This document shows positions 37,177-44,969 of a DNA stretch of 64,000 bases, piece after piece (the first letter of the stretch is position 1; the number at the start of each line of letters is the position of its first letter). The DNA lies in assembly GCA_963699825.1 (NCBI GenBank), contig CAVOVI010000011.1, positions 1 through 64,000 of the forward strand, read 5' to 3'. The DNA is from SPDF01 sp963699825 (lineage in GTDB: Bacteria > Gemmatimonadota > Gemmatimonadetes > Gemmatimonadales > GWC2-71-9). A program made the position numbers and the translations under genes. Below the pieces are notes generated by a model. It was not told the DNA's origin and did not search any database. It saw only the letters and a program-made list of their open reading frames with translations.

Positions 37177-39433
37177 CTACCTCAACCCAATCCTCCGCAC
37201 CAGCTCAGCGTAGCGCGGGTCCTTCCGCAGCGGCCCGTACCCCGGGTCGAGGTGGAGGTAGATGAGCCCCGCCGAATGGGCGTCGAACGCGCTTCTGCAG
37301 CGACGCAAACGCCTGGTCGAGGTCGCCGAGGGCGGCGTGCCCCATCGCCAGGACCTCGGCGCGGAGATACTCGGTCTTGGCCTGAGTCTCGAGGCGCTCC
37401 ATGATGGCGGCGGCCTCCTCTCTCTCCCCGAGCGCCACCAGCGGCCGCACGATCATCGCGTCGTAGGACCGCACCGCGGTGCTCAGCGACTGGCCCTTCT
37501 GGAAGGCGGCGAGAGAGGCCTCGAGGTTTCCACGCGCCAGTTCCGCGGCCCCGATGTCGAGATAGGCCTGGAAGTAGCTCGGTTCGATCTCCAGCGTCTT
37601 CTGGCTCTGCTCGATCGTGGCCTCGTAGCGCTCGGCGTAGAGCAGGAAGCGCCCGAGCCAGCGGGAGAAATGCGCCGAGAGGGGATCGAGGACCAGCGCC
37701 CTCCGCATCTCGTCGATTGCCTCCACCAGCCGCCCGACCGCGGGGAGCGTGCTGCCGTACACGAAGTGCGCCTCGGCGTAGTTCGGATTGTACTCCACCG
37801 CGTTGGCCAGCGCCTTCGACGCGCCCTCGAAATCCCACTCGTACCAGCAGAGCACCTTGCCGATCGAGGTGTGCGCCTCGCCCAGCGTCGGCTCCAGCTG
37901 CACCGCGCGCGTGGCGGCCGACTTGGCCTTCGGGTACGCCACCTCCGGTTCCACCCAGTCGTCCGCCAGGTTGCACCAGCAGTCGGCGATGCCCGAATAG
38001 GCGCGGGCGTAACCGGGGTCGGCGTCCAGCGCCTGCTCGAAGAGCGACTGCGCCTTGTGGAGATCGTGCTCGGCCACCCGGTTGACGAAGAACCGCCCCT
38101 TCAGGTAGCTCGTGTACGCCTCGAGGTTCCCGGTGGACGGCTTGACCAGCGGCTCCTCCTGCGCCCCGCCCATCAGCTTGATCTTGAGCGCGTCCGCGAT
38201 GGCGCGGCTGATCTCGTCCTGGATGGCGAAGACGTCCTCGAGCTGGCGGTCGAAGGTCTCGGACCAGAGCTGGTAGTTGTTGGTGACGTTCACCAGCTGC
38301 GCGTTGATCCGGATCCGGTTGCCGATCTTCCGGACGCTTCCCTCGAGCACGGAGGAGACGCCGAGCCGGCGGCCCACCTCCCCGATATCGACCGACTTCC
38401 CCTTGAACGCGAACGACGAGGTGCGTGACGCCACCTGCAGCCCGGGAATCTTGGCGAGGGCGTTGATGATCTCTTCGGTCATCCCGTCGCTGAAATACTC
38501 GTTCTCGGGGTCGGCGCTCATGTTGGCGAGCGGGAGCACGACGATCGACTGTTCCGACGGCGCGACGCTGACCGGCGTGTTGCCCGACGGGGTGCGCTCG
38601 TTCTGCTCGGCCTGCAACAGCGCCTCGGCGAACTCGGCCGCCGTCGGGAAGCGGTCCACCGGGGTCCGTGCCAGCGCGCGCACGATCGCCTGGTCCACCA
38701 GCTCGGGCACGTCGCGCATCGCGCGCGCGTGCGGCATCGGCGCGAGGAACCGCTTGGAGATGATGGCCTGCGCGTTGGGGCCGGTGTAGGGCTGCTCCCC
38801 GGTGAGCATCTCGTACAGCACGCAGCCGAGGGAGTAGAGGTCGCTCCGGCCGTCCACCGAGGCGTCGGCGGAGGCCTGCTCCGGGCTCATGTAGGCCGGC
38901 GTGCCGACGGCGATGCCGGTCTGGGTGATCGAGCCATCGGTCCCGCTCAGCGCCTTGCCGATGCCGAAGTCGGCCACCAGCGCGGCCCCTTCGTGCATCA
39001 GGATGTTCTCGGGCTTCACGTCGCGGTGGATGATGCCCTGGCGGTGGGCGTAGTCGAGCGCCGAGGCGACCTGGCGGGTGATCCGCAGCGCCTCGTCGAG
39101 CGCGAGCATCGTGCCGCCGGCCATCCGGTCGCGCAGCGACTGCCCGGCCATCATCGGCATGACGTAGAAGTAGAGGCCGCCCGCCTCGCCCGAGTCGAAG
39201 ACCGGGAGGATGTGCGGGTGGGTCAGCCGGGCGGCCATGCGGATCTCACGCTCGAAGCGGTCGCCGCCGATTTCGGAGGCGATTTCGGGGCGAAGGACCT
39301 TGACGGCGACCTGGCGGTCGTGCCGGAGGTCGTGGGCCAGGAAGACCACGGCCATGCCGCCTTCGCCGAGCTGACGTTCGATGGTATAGCGGCCTGTAAG
39401 CCCGGTCGCGAGGCGAGTCTGGAGATCTGTCAC
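37177..39433 (-). CDS. Ser/Thr protein kinase with TolB-like domain and TPR tail (one frameshift)
   Basis: About 750 residues. The N-terminal kinase has a P-loop (LGEGGMAVVFLAHD), VAVKVL, IIHRDVKPENI, DFGIGK and VGTPAYMSPEQ. There is no clear membrane helix. A domain seen in adenylate-cyclase and kinase proteins follows (SIVVLPLANMSADPENEYFS, EGSVRKIGNRIRINAQLVN), then about six TPR units up to the end. GTG 39433 (VTDLQTRLATGLTGRYTIE) is the natural start; the frame upstream is not protein-like. One extra C near 37,293 separates ASLQK from AFDAHSAGLIYLHLDPGYGP; the protein ends ELVRRIGLR. It is the intact relative of the fragment at 36.9 kb. Confidence 0.85.
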
Positions 39434-39628
39434 AGTGGAGGGAAGATGGCACCGGCCCGCGTGAGGCGCTAGGCGTCGTGGACGGCGTGGCAGGGGGCAG
39501 CGGGGCCGCGACGGCAACAGCAAGTCCCTCCCCGCTTGAACGCCACCATCTGCGTCAGATTGGTCGTGGCGCCGCCGGACATGGCAGCATCTTGATCGAG
39601 AAGGGCGGTGTGGCAGGGCCTTGTGGCT

Positions 39629-39647
39629 GTGATTACATTGTAATCAC
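39629..39647. promoter_or_regulatory. operator-like palindrome upstream of the MazE/MazF locus
   Basis: GTGATTACATTGTAATCAC is a perfect inverted repeat of 9 bp around a single T, the only strongly AT-rich stretch here. It ends 15 bp before the antitoxin ATG and would overlap the promoter. MazE-type AbrB proteins repress their own operon at such palindromes, so autoregulation is the natural reading. Confidence 0.7.
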
Positions 39648-39662
39648 ACCAGGGGGTACCCC

Positions 39663-40235
39663 ATGAAGGCCCGACTGATACGCATCGGAAACTCACGCGG
39701 CATCCGGCTGCCCAAACCCGTCATCGACGAACTCGGCCTCACCGACGAGGTGGACATGGAGGTACGCCCCGACAGCCTGGTGATCCGGCCCAGCCGCGGC
39801 CGGCGGACAGGGTGGGCGGAGGCCGCCGAGTCGCTGGCCGCGGAGGGCGGCATGCTCCTCGATCCGCCGACTCCTACCCGTTTCGATGATGAGGAGTGGG
39901 CCGTGGTGATGCCGGCGGTCCGGCGGGGCGACGTGTTCCTGGTCGCGTTGGGCCCGACCCGGGGCAGGGAGATGCGGAAGACCCGCCCCTGTGTGGTCGT
40001 GTCGCCTGACGAACTCAATGCACATCTCCGCACCTGTATCGTCGCACCACTGACCTCCACCTCGAAGGCCTATCCCTTCCGGGTGCCCTGCCGGTTCTCA
40101 GGGAAGAACGGCCAGATCGTCCTCGACCAGATCCGCACCGTGGATCGCGAACGGCTTATCAGGCGGCTTGGGCGAGTGAGCAAAGGGGTGGAGGGGCAGA
40201 CGCTCGGCGTCCTCCAGGAACTGTTCGCCGCCTGA
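39663..40235 (+). CDS. MazE-like antitoxin and MazF-like mRNA-cleaving toxin read as one frame
   Basis: 190 codons without a stop. Residues 1-82 are a SpoVT/AbrB-type antitoxin (RLIRIGNSRGIRLPKPVIDE) with the usual acidic tail ending FDDEEW. Residues 83-190 are a complete MazF/PemK toxin (RRGDVFLV, TRPCVVVSPDE, CIVAPLTST, VLDQIRTVDRERL). Separate genes would be expected. A TGATG overlap at 39907-39911 sits exactly where the antitoxin should stop. If one base in GAGTGGGCCGTGGTGATG is spurious, the antitoxin would end in a W-x-W-stop and the toxin would start at ATG 39909. Because extra bases are common in this sequence, I favour two overlapping genes over a true fusion. AGGGGG precedes the first ATG. 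Confidence 0.8.
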   Translation: MKARLIRIGNSRGIRLPKPVIDELGLTDEVDMEVRPDSLVIRPSRGRRTGWAEAAESLAAEGGMLLDPPTPTRFDDEEWAVVMPAVRRGDVFLVALGPTRGREMRKTRPCVVVSPDELNAHLRTCIVAPLTSTSKAYPFRVPCRFSGKNGQIVLDQIRTVDRERLIRRLGRVSKGVEGQTLGVLQELFAA

Positions 40236-40254
40236 GACGTCAACAACAACAAAT

Positions 40255-40280
40255 GAGGGAAGCTCGGATGAGCTTCCCTC
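40255..40280. repeat. short perfect hairpin with the long-hairpin family motif
   Basis: GAGGGAAGCTC, loop GGAT, GAGCTTCCCTC: an 11-bp perfect stem containing the GAGGGAAGCTCGGA word of the 113-bp repeats. It lies 20 bp after the toxin stop and before a convergent gene, so it may serve as a terminator, but it has no T-tract. Confidence 0.65.
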
Positions 40281-40310
40281 GTACTTGTGCATCTGGGACG
40301 AATCGCGGCA

Positions 40311-40577
40311 CTACGCCGTCTGCCGCTTCCTCTCCTGAAGCCGGTCCACGCGCCGGGTGCGGGCGCCCAGCCAGCCCCCTTGGCGCGGTCCGCCACCGCG
40401 GAACTCGAAGCGCTCCGGATCCAGCAGTCGCTCCGGCAATTCGATGTCGAGTCCCTCCTCGATCAGGCGATGCCCCTTGATCAGCCCCGCCAGCATGGCG
40501 GCAGTGTACCAACGTCCAGGAACTACGTCGGGTAACTCACTCGCGTATTCCTGCCTGAGCCGTACTTCGCGGAGCAT
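40311..40577 (-). CDS. small protein of unknown family (paralogue of the one at 57.6 kb)
   Basis: An 88-residue protein. I do not recognise a known domain. It is clearly related to the product of 57573-57848: both have R-L-R-x-E-(Y/F)-A near the start, a central G-(R/E)-W-x-x-A-A helix, and a shared L-x-x-R-L-L...F-E-F-R-G-G core (LLDPERFEFRGG versus LLPEEHFEFRGG), followed by a Gly/Arg tail. Two diverged copies in one window argue that both are real genes. The second half lacks hydrophobic segments, so the protein is probably soluble. The start ATG at 40577 is the only candidate. It stands alone, between the toxin (convergent) and an isochorismatase. Confidence 0.6.
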   Translation of the reverse strand: MLREVRLRQEYASELPDVVPGRWYTAAMLAGLIKGHRLIEEGLDIELPERLLDPERFEFRGGGPRQGGWLGARTRRVDRLQERKRQTA

Positions 40578-40681
40578 CAGTCCTCCACCTGATAGGGTGA
40601 CCGAATCCTCGCCTCAGAGGGAGCAAAGATCCCGTGAGCACTCTGTGAAGGTACGGCTCAGAATCGAGTTGGCGAGGGGGC

Positions 40682-41290
40682 TTATGTAACGGCCGGCGCC
40701 CCCACCTGGCTCCACTCCTCGATCAGCTGCCCCGTGGTCCGGAACTGCCGCTCGGGGTCGGTCGCGTACCAGGCCTTGAAGTACTCGAGGCCGGCCTGAT
40801 GCGCCTCGTCCGTGAACGCCTGCATGGCATCCGTCACCCAGACGAGGTCGAATCCCTTCTGGAAGGCGTCGCCGCTGGTGTGCCGCGCGCAGCAGTCGGT
40901 ATGGAGGCCGGTGATGTAGAGCCGGTTCACGCCCCGGTCCCTGAGGACCTGCTCGAGGTCGGTGCTGAGGAAGGGACTGTAGGTCTGTTTCTCCAGCACG
41001 ACGTCACCGTCCACGGGCTGCAGGTCAGGCGCGATCTCCGCCTGCCAGGTCCCCTTCATGGCGTGCGGTGGCCACTTCTTGAGCTCGATGTCGCCCTCAC
41101 GATGGGCGTCGGTCGTGTAGATGACGAGGACCCCTGCCTCCCGGGCGGCGTCCAGCAGCCGGCCTAGCGGGGGGATGATGGCCTGGGCCCGCACTTGATA
41201 GTCGGTACCGCCGGCGTCGGCGATTACCCCGGTGGGGTAGAGAAAGTCGTTGGCCATGTCGATGACGAGGATTGCGCTGCGGTCGGACAT
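40682..41290 (-). CDS. isochorismatase-family cysteine hydrolase
   Basis: A 202-residue protein of the nicotinamidase/isochorismatase fold. Visible are the catalytic Asp (ILVIDMANDFL), the Lys region (KKWPPHAMKGTW) and the nucleophile Cys in LYITGLHTDCCARHTSGDAF. Metal-binding residues cannot be assigned firmly. The conserved C-terminal DAMQAFTDEAH is present. ATG 41290 (MSDRSAILVIDM) is chosen; the frame is open further upstream but runs into repeat sequence. The substrate could be nicotinamide, a carbamoyl compound or another amide. Confidence 0.85.
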   Translation of the reverse strand: MSDRSAILVIDMANDFLYPTGVIADAGGTDYQVRAQAIIPPLGRLLDAAREAGVLVIYTTDAHREGDIELKKWPPHAMKGTWQAEIAPDLQPVDGDVVLEKQTYSPFLSTDLEQVLRDRGVNRLYITGLHTDCCARHTSGDAFQKGFDLVWVTDAMQAFTDEAHQAGLEYFKAWYATDPERQFRTTGQLIEEWSQVGAPAVT

Positions 41291-41348
41291 AACTGCCTCC
41301 CATTGGTGATTGAAGTACCCAGCCAGGGGGCCGTTTGGGCAACGCCTA

Positions 41349-41432
41349 AGCCCGACGGGTGTCGGGCTCTCCTGGTCCGGGGGCGCATGCCGTGCGCCGG
41401 CGGGTTCGTGGCTGCAATCTAATGGATTGCAG
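41349..41432. repeat. two adjacent small hairpins in the isochorismatase upstream region
   Basis: AGCCCGAC-GGGT-GTCGGGCT (41349-41368) and CTGCAATC-TAATG-GATTGCAG (41412-41432) are perfect 8-bp stems. They belong to a 436-bp gene-free stretch (41291-41726) that is almost entirely made of different inverted repeats. Confidence 0.6.
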
Positions 41433-41470
41433 TTTGGCAGCTCGGCAGGGAGGCAGGGAGGTAGCAAAAG

Positions 41471-41583
41471 GAACGAGGGAAACGCGGAAGCCAAGGAAGC
41501 TCGGAAGACTGTCTTGTGTCGGCATCCGCACCCGCACATTCATTCTTCCGCGTTTCCGGCCTCTTTCCGAGCTTCCCTCGTCC
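41471..41583. repeat. long inverted repeat, copy 3 of the ACGAGGGA hairpin family
   Basis: ACGAGGGAAACGCGGAAG at the left faces the complement of ACGAGGGAAGCTCGGAAAG at the right. Each arm also holds the other version of the inner module (GGAAGCTCGGAAG left, GGAAACGCGGAAG right). Total length is 113 bp, the same as copy 2. It lies between divergent genes. Confidence 0.75.
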
Positions 41584-41607
41584 CTCTCGTGTGTCGTATG
41601 CCAGTCC

Positions 41608-41650
41608 GAGATTGCTTCGTCGGCCCCTTCGGGGCCTCCTCGCAATGACA
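41608..41650. repeat. REP-like element with GGCCCC-TTC-GGGGCC hairpin and ATTGC/GCAAT ends
   Basis: GAGATTGCTTCGTC leads into a perfect 6-bp hairpin and closes with CTCGCAATGAC. Repeats of this general form (a GAGATTGCTTCG end and a GCAATGAC end) are common dispersed elements in several bacterial phyla. Only one copy is present in this window. Confidence 0.6.
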
Positions 41651-41726
41651 GAAGGTGAGGTTCAGCGAACTGCAGGTTTACCCATGCTCGGGGCGGTACG
41701 AATGGGTGTTGGTTGTATGTTCCTGC

Positions 41727-42471
41727 ATGCTCCGAACCCTCCGCCTCGCCGTTGTACTCGCCTTCGGCACGGCCGTCGCCGCCTGCGCCCAGCAGCCGGC
41801 CCCGTCGCCAGGGCCGGTGTGGGTCAACCTCAGCTCGGGTGTCTATCACTGCCCCGGCACCGAGCACTACGGCAACACCAACCGGGGCGAATATCTGGCC
41901 GAGGCCATCGCCATCGACAGCGGCTACCGCGCCAACGGCGGCCGGTACTGCAATCCCGCTCTGGATGCGCAGTCGGACAAGTCCCTCGACATGGTCCCAC
42001 CGCCGCCGGTTCCTCTTCCCGATTCTGGGCCACCGCTGCCCACCGCCGGCCTGACCCCGTGCATCATCACCAAGATCCGCGACGGCGACACCATCGAGTG
42101 CCAGGGACAGCGGCGCGGTGCGTTTGATCGGCATCGACAGCCCCGAACGGGACCAGGATCCCTTCGGTGCGATGGCCACCGACGGCCTCCTCACACTCGT
42201 CTCCCTGCGCGACACTATCCAGGTGAGCCAGGACCAGGAGTCGCGCGACAGGTATGGCCGGCTGCTGGGCTACCTCTGGCGCGACGGGGTCTCGGTGAAC
42301 TTCCTGATGATCCGCCAAGGGTGGGCGGTGTCGCTGGAGTACTATCCCAACACGAGCTACGCCGAGTGGTTTCGCTCGGCGGAGGCGCTGGCGGAAGCGG
42401 AGCAGCGCGGGCTGTGGGCGATCAACGGATTCAACTGCCGACCGAGCAAACACCGCGCTGGGTTGTGCTGA
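41727..42471 (+). CDS. secreted thermonuclease (SNase-like) lipoprotein (one frameshift)
   Basis: About 247 residues. The signal peptide ends TAVAACAQ (lipobox with Cys). An N-terminal region of about 90 residues with cysteines is followed by the staphylococcal-nuclease OB fold: KIRDGDTIEC, RLIGIDSPERDQDPFGAMAT with the catalytic Arg/Asp, RDRYGRLLGYLWRDG, VNFLMIRQGWA and LAEAEQRGLWA. These are the standard SNase signatures, so it should cleave DNA and RNA with Ca2+ outside the cytoplasm. A single extra G near 42,115, right before RLIGIDSPE, breaks the frame. Confidence 0.88.
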
Positions 42472-42476
42472 GCGTC

Positions 42477-42516
42477 CCCCCTCTCCATATCATGGAGAGG
42501 GGGACAGGGGGTGAGG
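42477..42516. repeat. REP-like hairpin, CCCCTCTCC family (copy 2)
   Basis: CCCCCTCTCCAT (42477-42488), loop ATC, ATGGAGAGGGGG (42492-42503), then ACAGGGGGTGAGG. This is a perfect 12-bp stem six bases after the thermonuclease stop. It shares stem core and tail with the copy at 37071. Confidence 0.75.
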
Positions 42517-42607
42517 TGGAATTGCTGGGCAGGTAGACGGCGGCCCGAGTAGGCCTTGGGGCGCCGAAGAACTACTTTTCGGCATCGCCCTCAACCAAGG
42601 TCTGACC

Positions 42608-43351
42608 ATGCGTCTCTCTCCGGTTGCAGTCGCGTTCCTGCTCATCTCTGCCACAACCGGCTGCACTGTCCGGTCCAGTGCTCCCCTCCCGAGTCCCTGG
42701 GCGCTGACCTATCCCGACACCAGCCCGGTGTCCTCAGGGCGCGTGGTGCGGTTTGCCGGCTATTACGGACTGATGGGCCCCAGCCCCGCCGTTGTGTTTC
42801 AGGACGTCAACGGCCAGGTGAAGGGGCAGGTGCTCGTGTGGTACCGCCGGTATGATCCGGTCGAGGCCGGTGGGGTTTCCGCGGCCGACAGCGCGAAGCA
42901 ATGGAGCCGAATGCAGTCCGCGATGGCTATTGATCGCGCCAGGTTCGACAGCACCTACGGCTGTACCGCCTGGGCCAAGGGATTCCAGGAGGGGAAGGCG
43001 TGGGTCTGCCGAGTGCCGGAGCAGCGCGGCTCCGTCAACTGGGCGGCGGAACTGAAGCGCCTCGATTCCCTCGCCATGGCCAGCAGGGCGGCAGAGCAGG
43101 GGGCCGGGCGGCGGGGCGACCCGATCGTGCCACCGCCCCCACCGAGTCCCGGTGCCACCCCAGTGCGCCCGCGGGATGGCGTCTGCAAGGACGGCGGCTC
43201 CTGGTACATCCAGACCCGGGACACTCGGGGGGCCAGGACTATCACCTCGCCCCAACCCGGTGGCGGCTGCCCGCAGCCCGATGGCCCGGCCAAGCTCTAC
43301 GATCAGGGGGGATGGCAGATGTTGAAGGACTTCATTGCGGCAGTGAAGTGA
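42608..43351 (+). CDS. lipoprotein of unknown function
   Basis: A 247-residue predicted lipoprotein: signal peptide SPVAVAFLLISATTGC with the lipobox cysteine at about residue 19. The mature part begins with a beta-rich domain (VVRFAGYYGLMGPSPAVVFQ), continues with a charged helical segment containing two Cys that could form a disulfide, and has a proline-rich linker (IVPPPPPSPG). A short C-terminal domain with two more Cys follows (GVCKDGGSWYIQ...GGGCPQPDGP). I do not recognise the family. It is intact and monocistronic. Confidence 0.7.
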   Translation: MRLSPVAVAFLLISATTGCTVRSSAPLPSPWALTYPDTSPVSSGRVVRFAGYYGLMGPSPAVVFQDVNGQVKGQVLVWYRRYDPVEAGGVSAADSAKQWSRMQSAMAIDRARFDSTYGCTAWAKGFQEGKAWVCRVPEQRGSVNWAAELKRLDSLAMASRAAEQGAGRRGDPIVPPPPPSPGATPVRPRDGVCKDGGSWYIQTRDTRGARTITSPQPGGGCPQPDGPAKLYDQGGWQMLKDFIAAVK

Positions 43352-43406
43352 AGCTGCAGGGGCGGGGAAGCGGGGAAGCGGGGACGTGGCTCCTGATTCT
43401 GGCTTG

Positions 43407-43589
43407 ATGGTGTTCTCGGGGTGCTCTGCCCACCACAAGACCAGTGATGGGCGGACGCAGCGGGAAACGGACAGCGTCATCGGTCAGTCCAGCATTCCCG
43501 GCGCGTCCGGTGTCAAGAAGGCAATGGACAGTCAGGACAGTGCGCGGGCACGTGCCGCCGCGCTGGATACGGTGGGGTCCGGTGACTAG
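43407..43589 (+). CDS. small possible lipoprotein remnant
   Basis: A 60-codon frame starting MVFSGCSAHHKTSDG and ending with an Ala/Asp/Arg-rich helix (VKKAMDSQDSARARAAALD). The SGCS at the start looks like the end of a lipoprotein signal whose hydrophobic part is missing or out of frame. The upstream DNA holds GCGGGGAAG-type repeats, which may have replaced the true 5' end. It could be a truncated gene or chance coding. Nothing else is visible between 43352 and 43684. Confidence 0.3.
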   Translation: MVFSGCSAHHKTSDGRTQRETDSVIGQSSIPGASGVKKAMDSQDSARARAAALDTVGSGD

Positions 43590-43684
43590 CAGCCCGCCAC
43601 TGGCGGCGGAGATCCCTGTTGACGGTTTCTGAAGTGTTCTGACGCAATGAGAAAGGCAAGCTCTCTCATTTCGGAGGTTCCCTC

Positions 43685-44299
43685 ATGCGCCGACGCCTGG
43701 CTCTTCTCTTCGTTGTGCTGTTCGCACCTGCTGCCCTCCTCGCACAGAATCAGGCACAGCCGTCCACGCCCGACCTCGCCTCGACAACATTCCCCGCACT
43801 GCTCTCCGCTTTCCTCGCCGATTCCGGTGTACCCACCCGCGGCCTCAATTGGGGCGTCGCCGGAAGTCTCCCGGTGAAGTGGACGACGACGAAGCCCACG
43901 AAGCCCGCTTGGGACGTCGGACCAGGGATCACCCTGCAGCACGAAGGGACGGTCCATGTGGCGGTATCCGACACCGCGGGTGTCGACATCCAGCTGTTCG
44001 TCTATGGCAACAGCGCCAGCGTTCAGCGGGTGGCGGTATCATGGGACATGGATCTCCTGACTGGGCCGGCCGCCGAAGCGCTGCTGACCGGCGCCGGGTG
44101 GATGTTGAAGCCGCTCAAGTGTGCGCGTGACACCGAGGGCGCCAGTTACGGCAACCTCCTCTTCGCGGCGAAGGCGCCGGGAAAGACGGCTTCAGGGCTG
44201 CATGAGAACTGGAATTGTGCACACGACGGCTGCACCGACGCGATGACCATCTACTATCGCAAGGCGGATGTGCCGCAGATTGATTGTGCGGGGGCGTAG
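43685..44299 (+). CDS. secreted protein of unknown function
   Basis: A 204-residue exported protein. A clear signal peptide (LALLFVVLFAPAALLAQ) precedes a mature part with beta-strand character (GITLQHEGTVHVAVSDTAGVDIQLFVYG) and several Cys near the end (KCARDTEG, NWNCAHDGCTD, QIDCAGA). I do not recognise a family. AGGTTCCCTC ahead of the ATG is a weak ribosome site. Intact. Confidence 0.7.
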   Translation: MRRRLALLFVVLFAPAALLAQNQAQPSTPDLASTTFPALLSAFLADSGVPTRGLNWGVAGSLPVKWTTTKPTKPAWDVGPGITLQHEGTVHVAVSDTAGVDIQLFVYGNSASVQRVAVSWDMDLLTGPAAEALLTGAGWMLKPLKCARDTEGASYGNLLFAAKAPGKTASGLHENWNCAHDGCTDAMTIYYRKADVPQIDCAGA

Positions 44300-44361
44300 G
44301 CAGGGCCGGGGGGCAGCGGGGCAGTCAGTACTACGCGTCGCTTTAGCGACACCAGCCGAGC

Positions 44362-44377
44362 CGCGGCTTCAGCCGCG
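44362..44377. repeat. small hairpin CGCGGCT-TC-AGCCGCG
   Basis: A perfect 7-bp stem with a two-base loop in the 103-bp gap before the next gene. The GGCAGCGGGGCAG word of another repeat family lies 45 bp upstream. Confidence 0.5.
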
Positions 44378-44402
44378 AGCTCACGGGACAGGAGTGAGAC
44401 GC

Positions 44403-44969
44403 GTGCGCGTGGCGAGAACCGCTTTGATCTTCGTCGGACTGCTCTCCGCCGCCTGCATGGCGCAGGACTCACAAGACCCTCCCGGCCCCGCGCTTCTCTT
44501 CGTGAACGGCAACGGAGGGCTCACGGCGGCAGAGCGGCAGCTGATCTTCGACGCCCTCGGGGTCGCGATGGACTCGACCGGGACGGGGTTTGTCGACCAG
44601 TCGTGCGGCCAGCCCGCCGGTGCCGTGGTGTCGTTCTCGGACTGGAACGGCGACGGGAACACGGAAGTCCTGGTCATCTATCGGCAACGGCTGCACCTCC
44701 GGGATGGCCGGCAGTTCGGCGTTGCTCTTCATCAAGGACTCTGCTGGTACTTATCAGCCCAATCTCGGGTTTCCCGCCGCCTCCGCCGAACCACAACCGA
44801 CCACCAACCTCGGCTATCCTGATCTGTTGATCGGCGGACCGGGATTCTGCTTCCCGGTCTGGCAATGGGACGGCAGGGAGTATCAAGTTCCTGCGGGAGA
44901 GTGCCCCAGGCGCCAGACGGATGCAACTACCCGGTGCCTACTGCGGCGCCTCCTCCAACTCCGCTTTGA
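44403..44969 (+). CDS. lipoprotein of unknown function (frameshifts)
   Basis: About 185 residues once joined. The GTG start with AGGAG upstream gives a signal peptide (TALIFVGLLSAACMAQ). The mature part has a glycine/Asp loop (SFSDWNGDGNTEVLVIYG) resembling FG-GAP or EF-hand-like repeats of secreted proteins, then SALLFIKDSAGTYQPNLGFP and GPGFCFPVWQWDG. An extra C near 44,673 breaks the frame after VLVIY. At least one more shift is needed near 44,890 to reach a plausible Pro-rich end (CNYPVPTAAPPPTPL) with a stop at 44967-44969. The 3' end would overlap the convergent kinase gene by about 30 bp. Confidence 0.5.

Noticed and set aside
31400..37180. Phage or integrative element around the accessory island
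   Set aside because: No integrase, tRNA target or matching direct repeats at the edges were found; only the composition change and the gene remnant indicate transfer.
40255..41650. CRISPR-like array
   Set aside because: The repeats here are of different families, palindromic and irregularly spaced; there are no uniform spacers and no cas genes.
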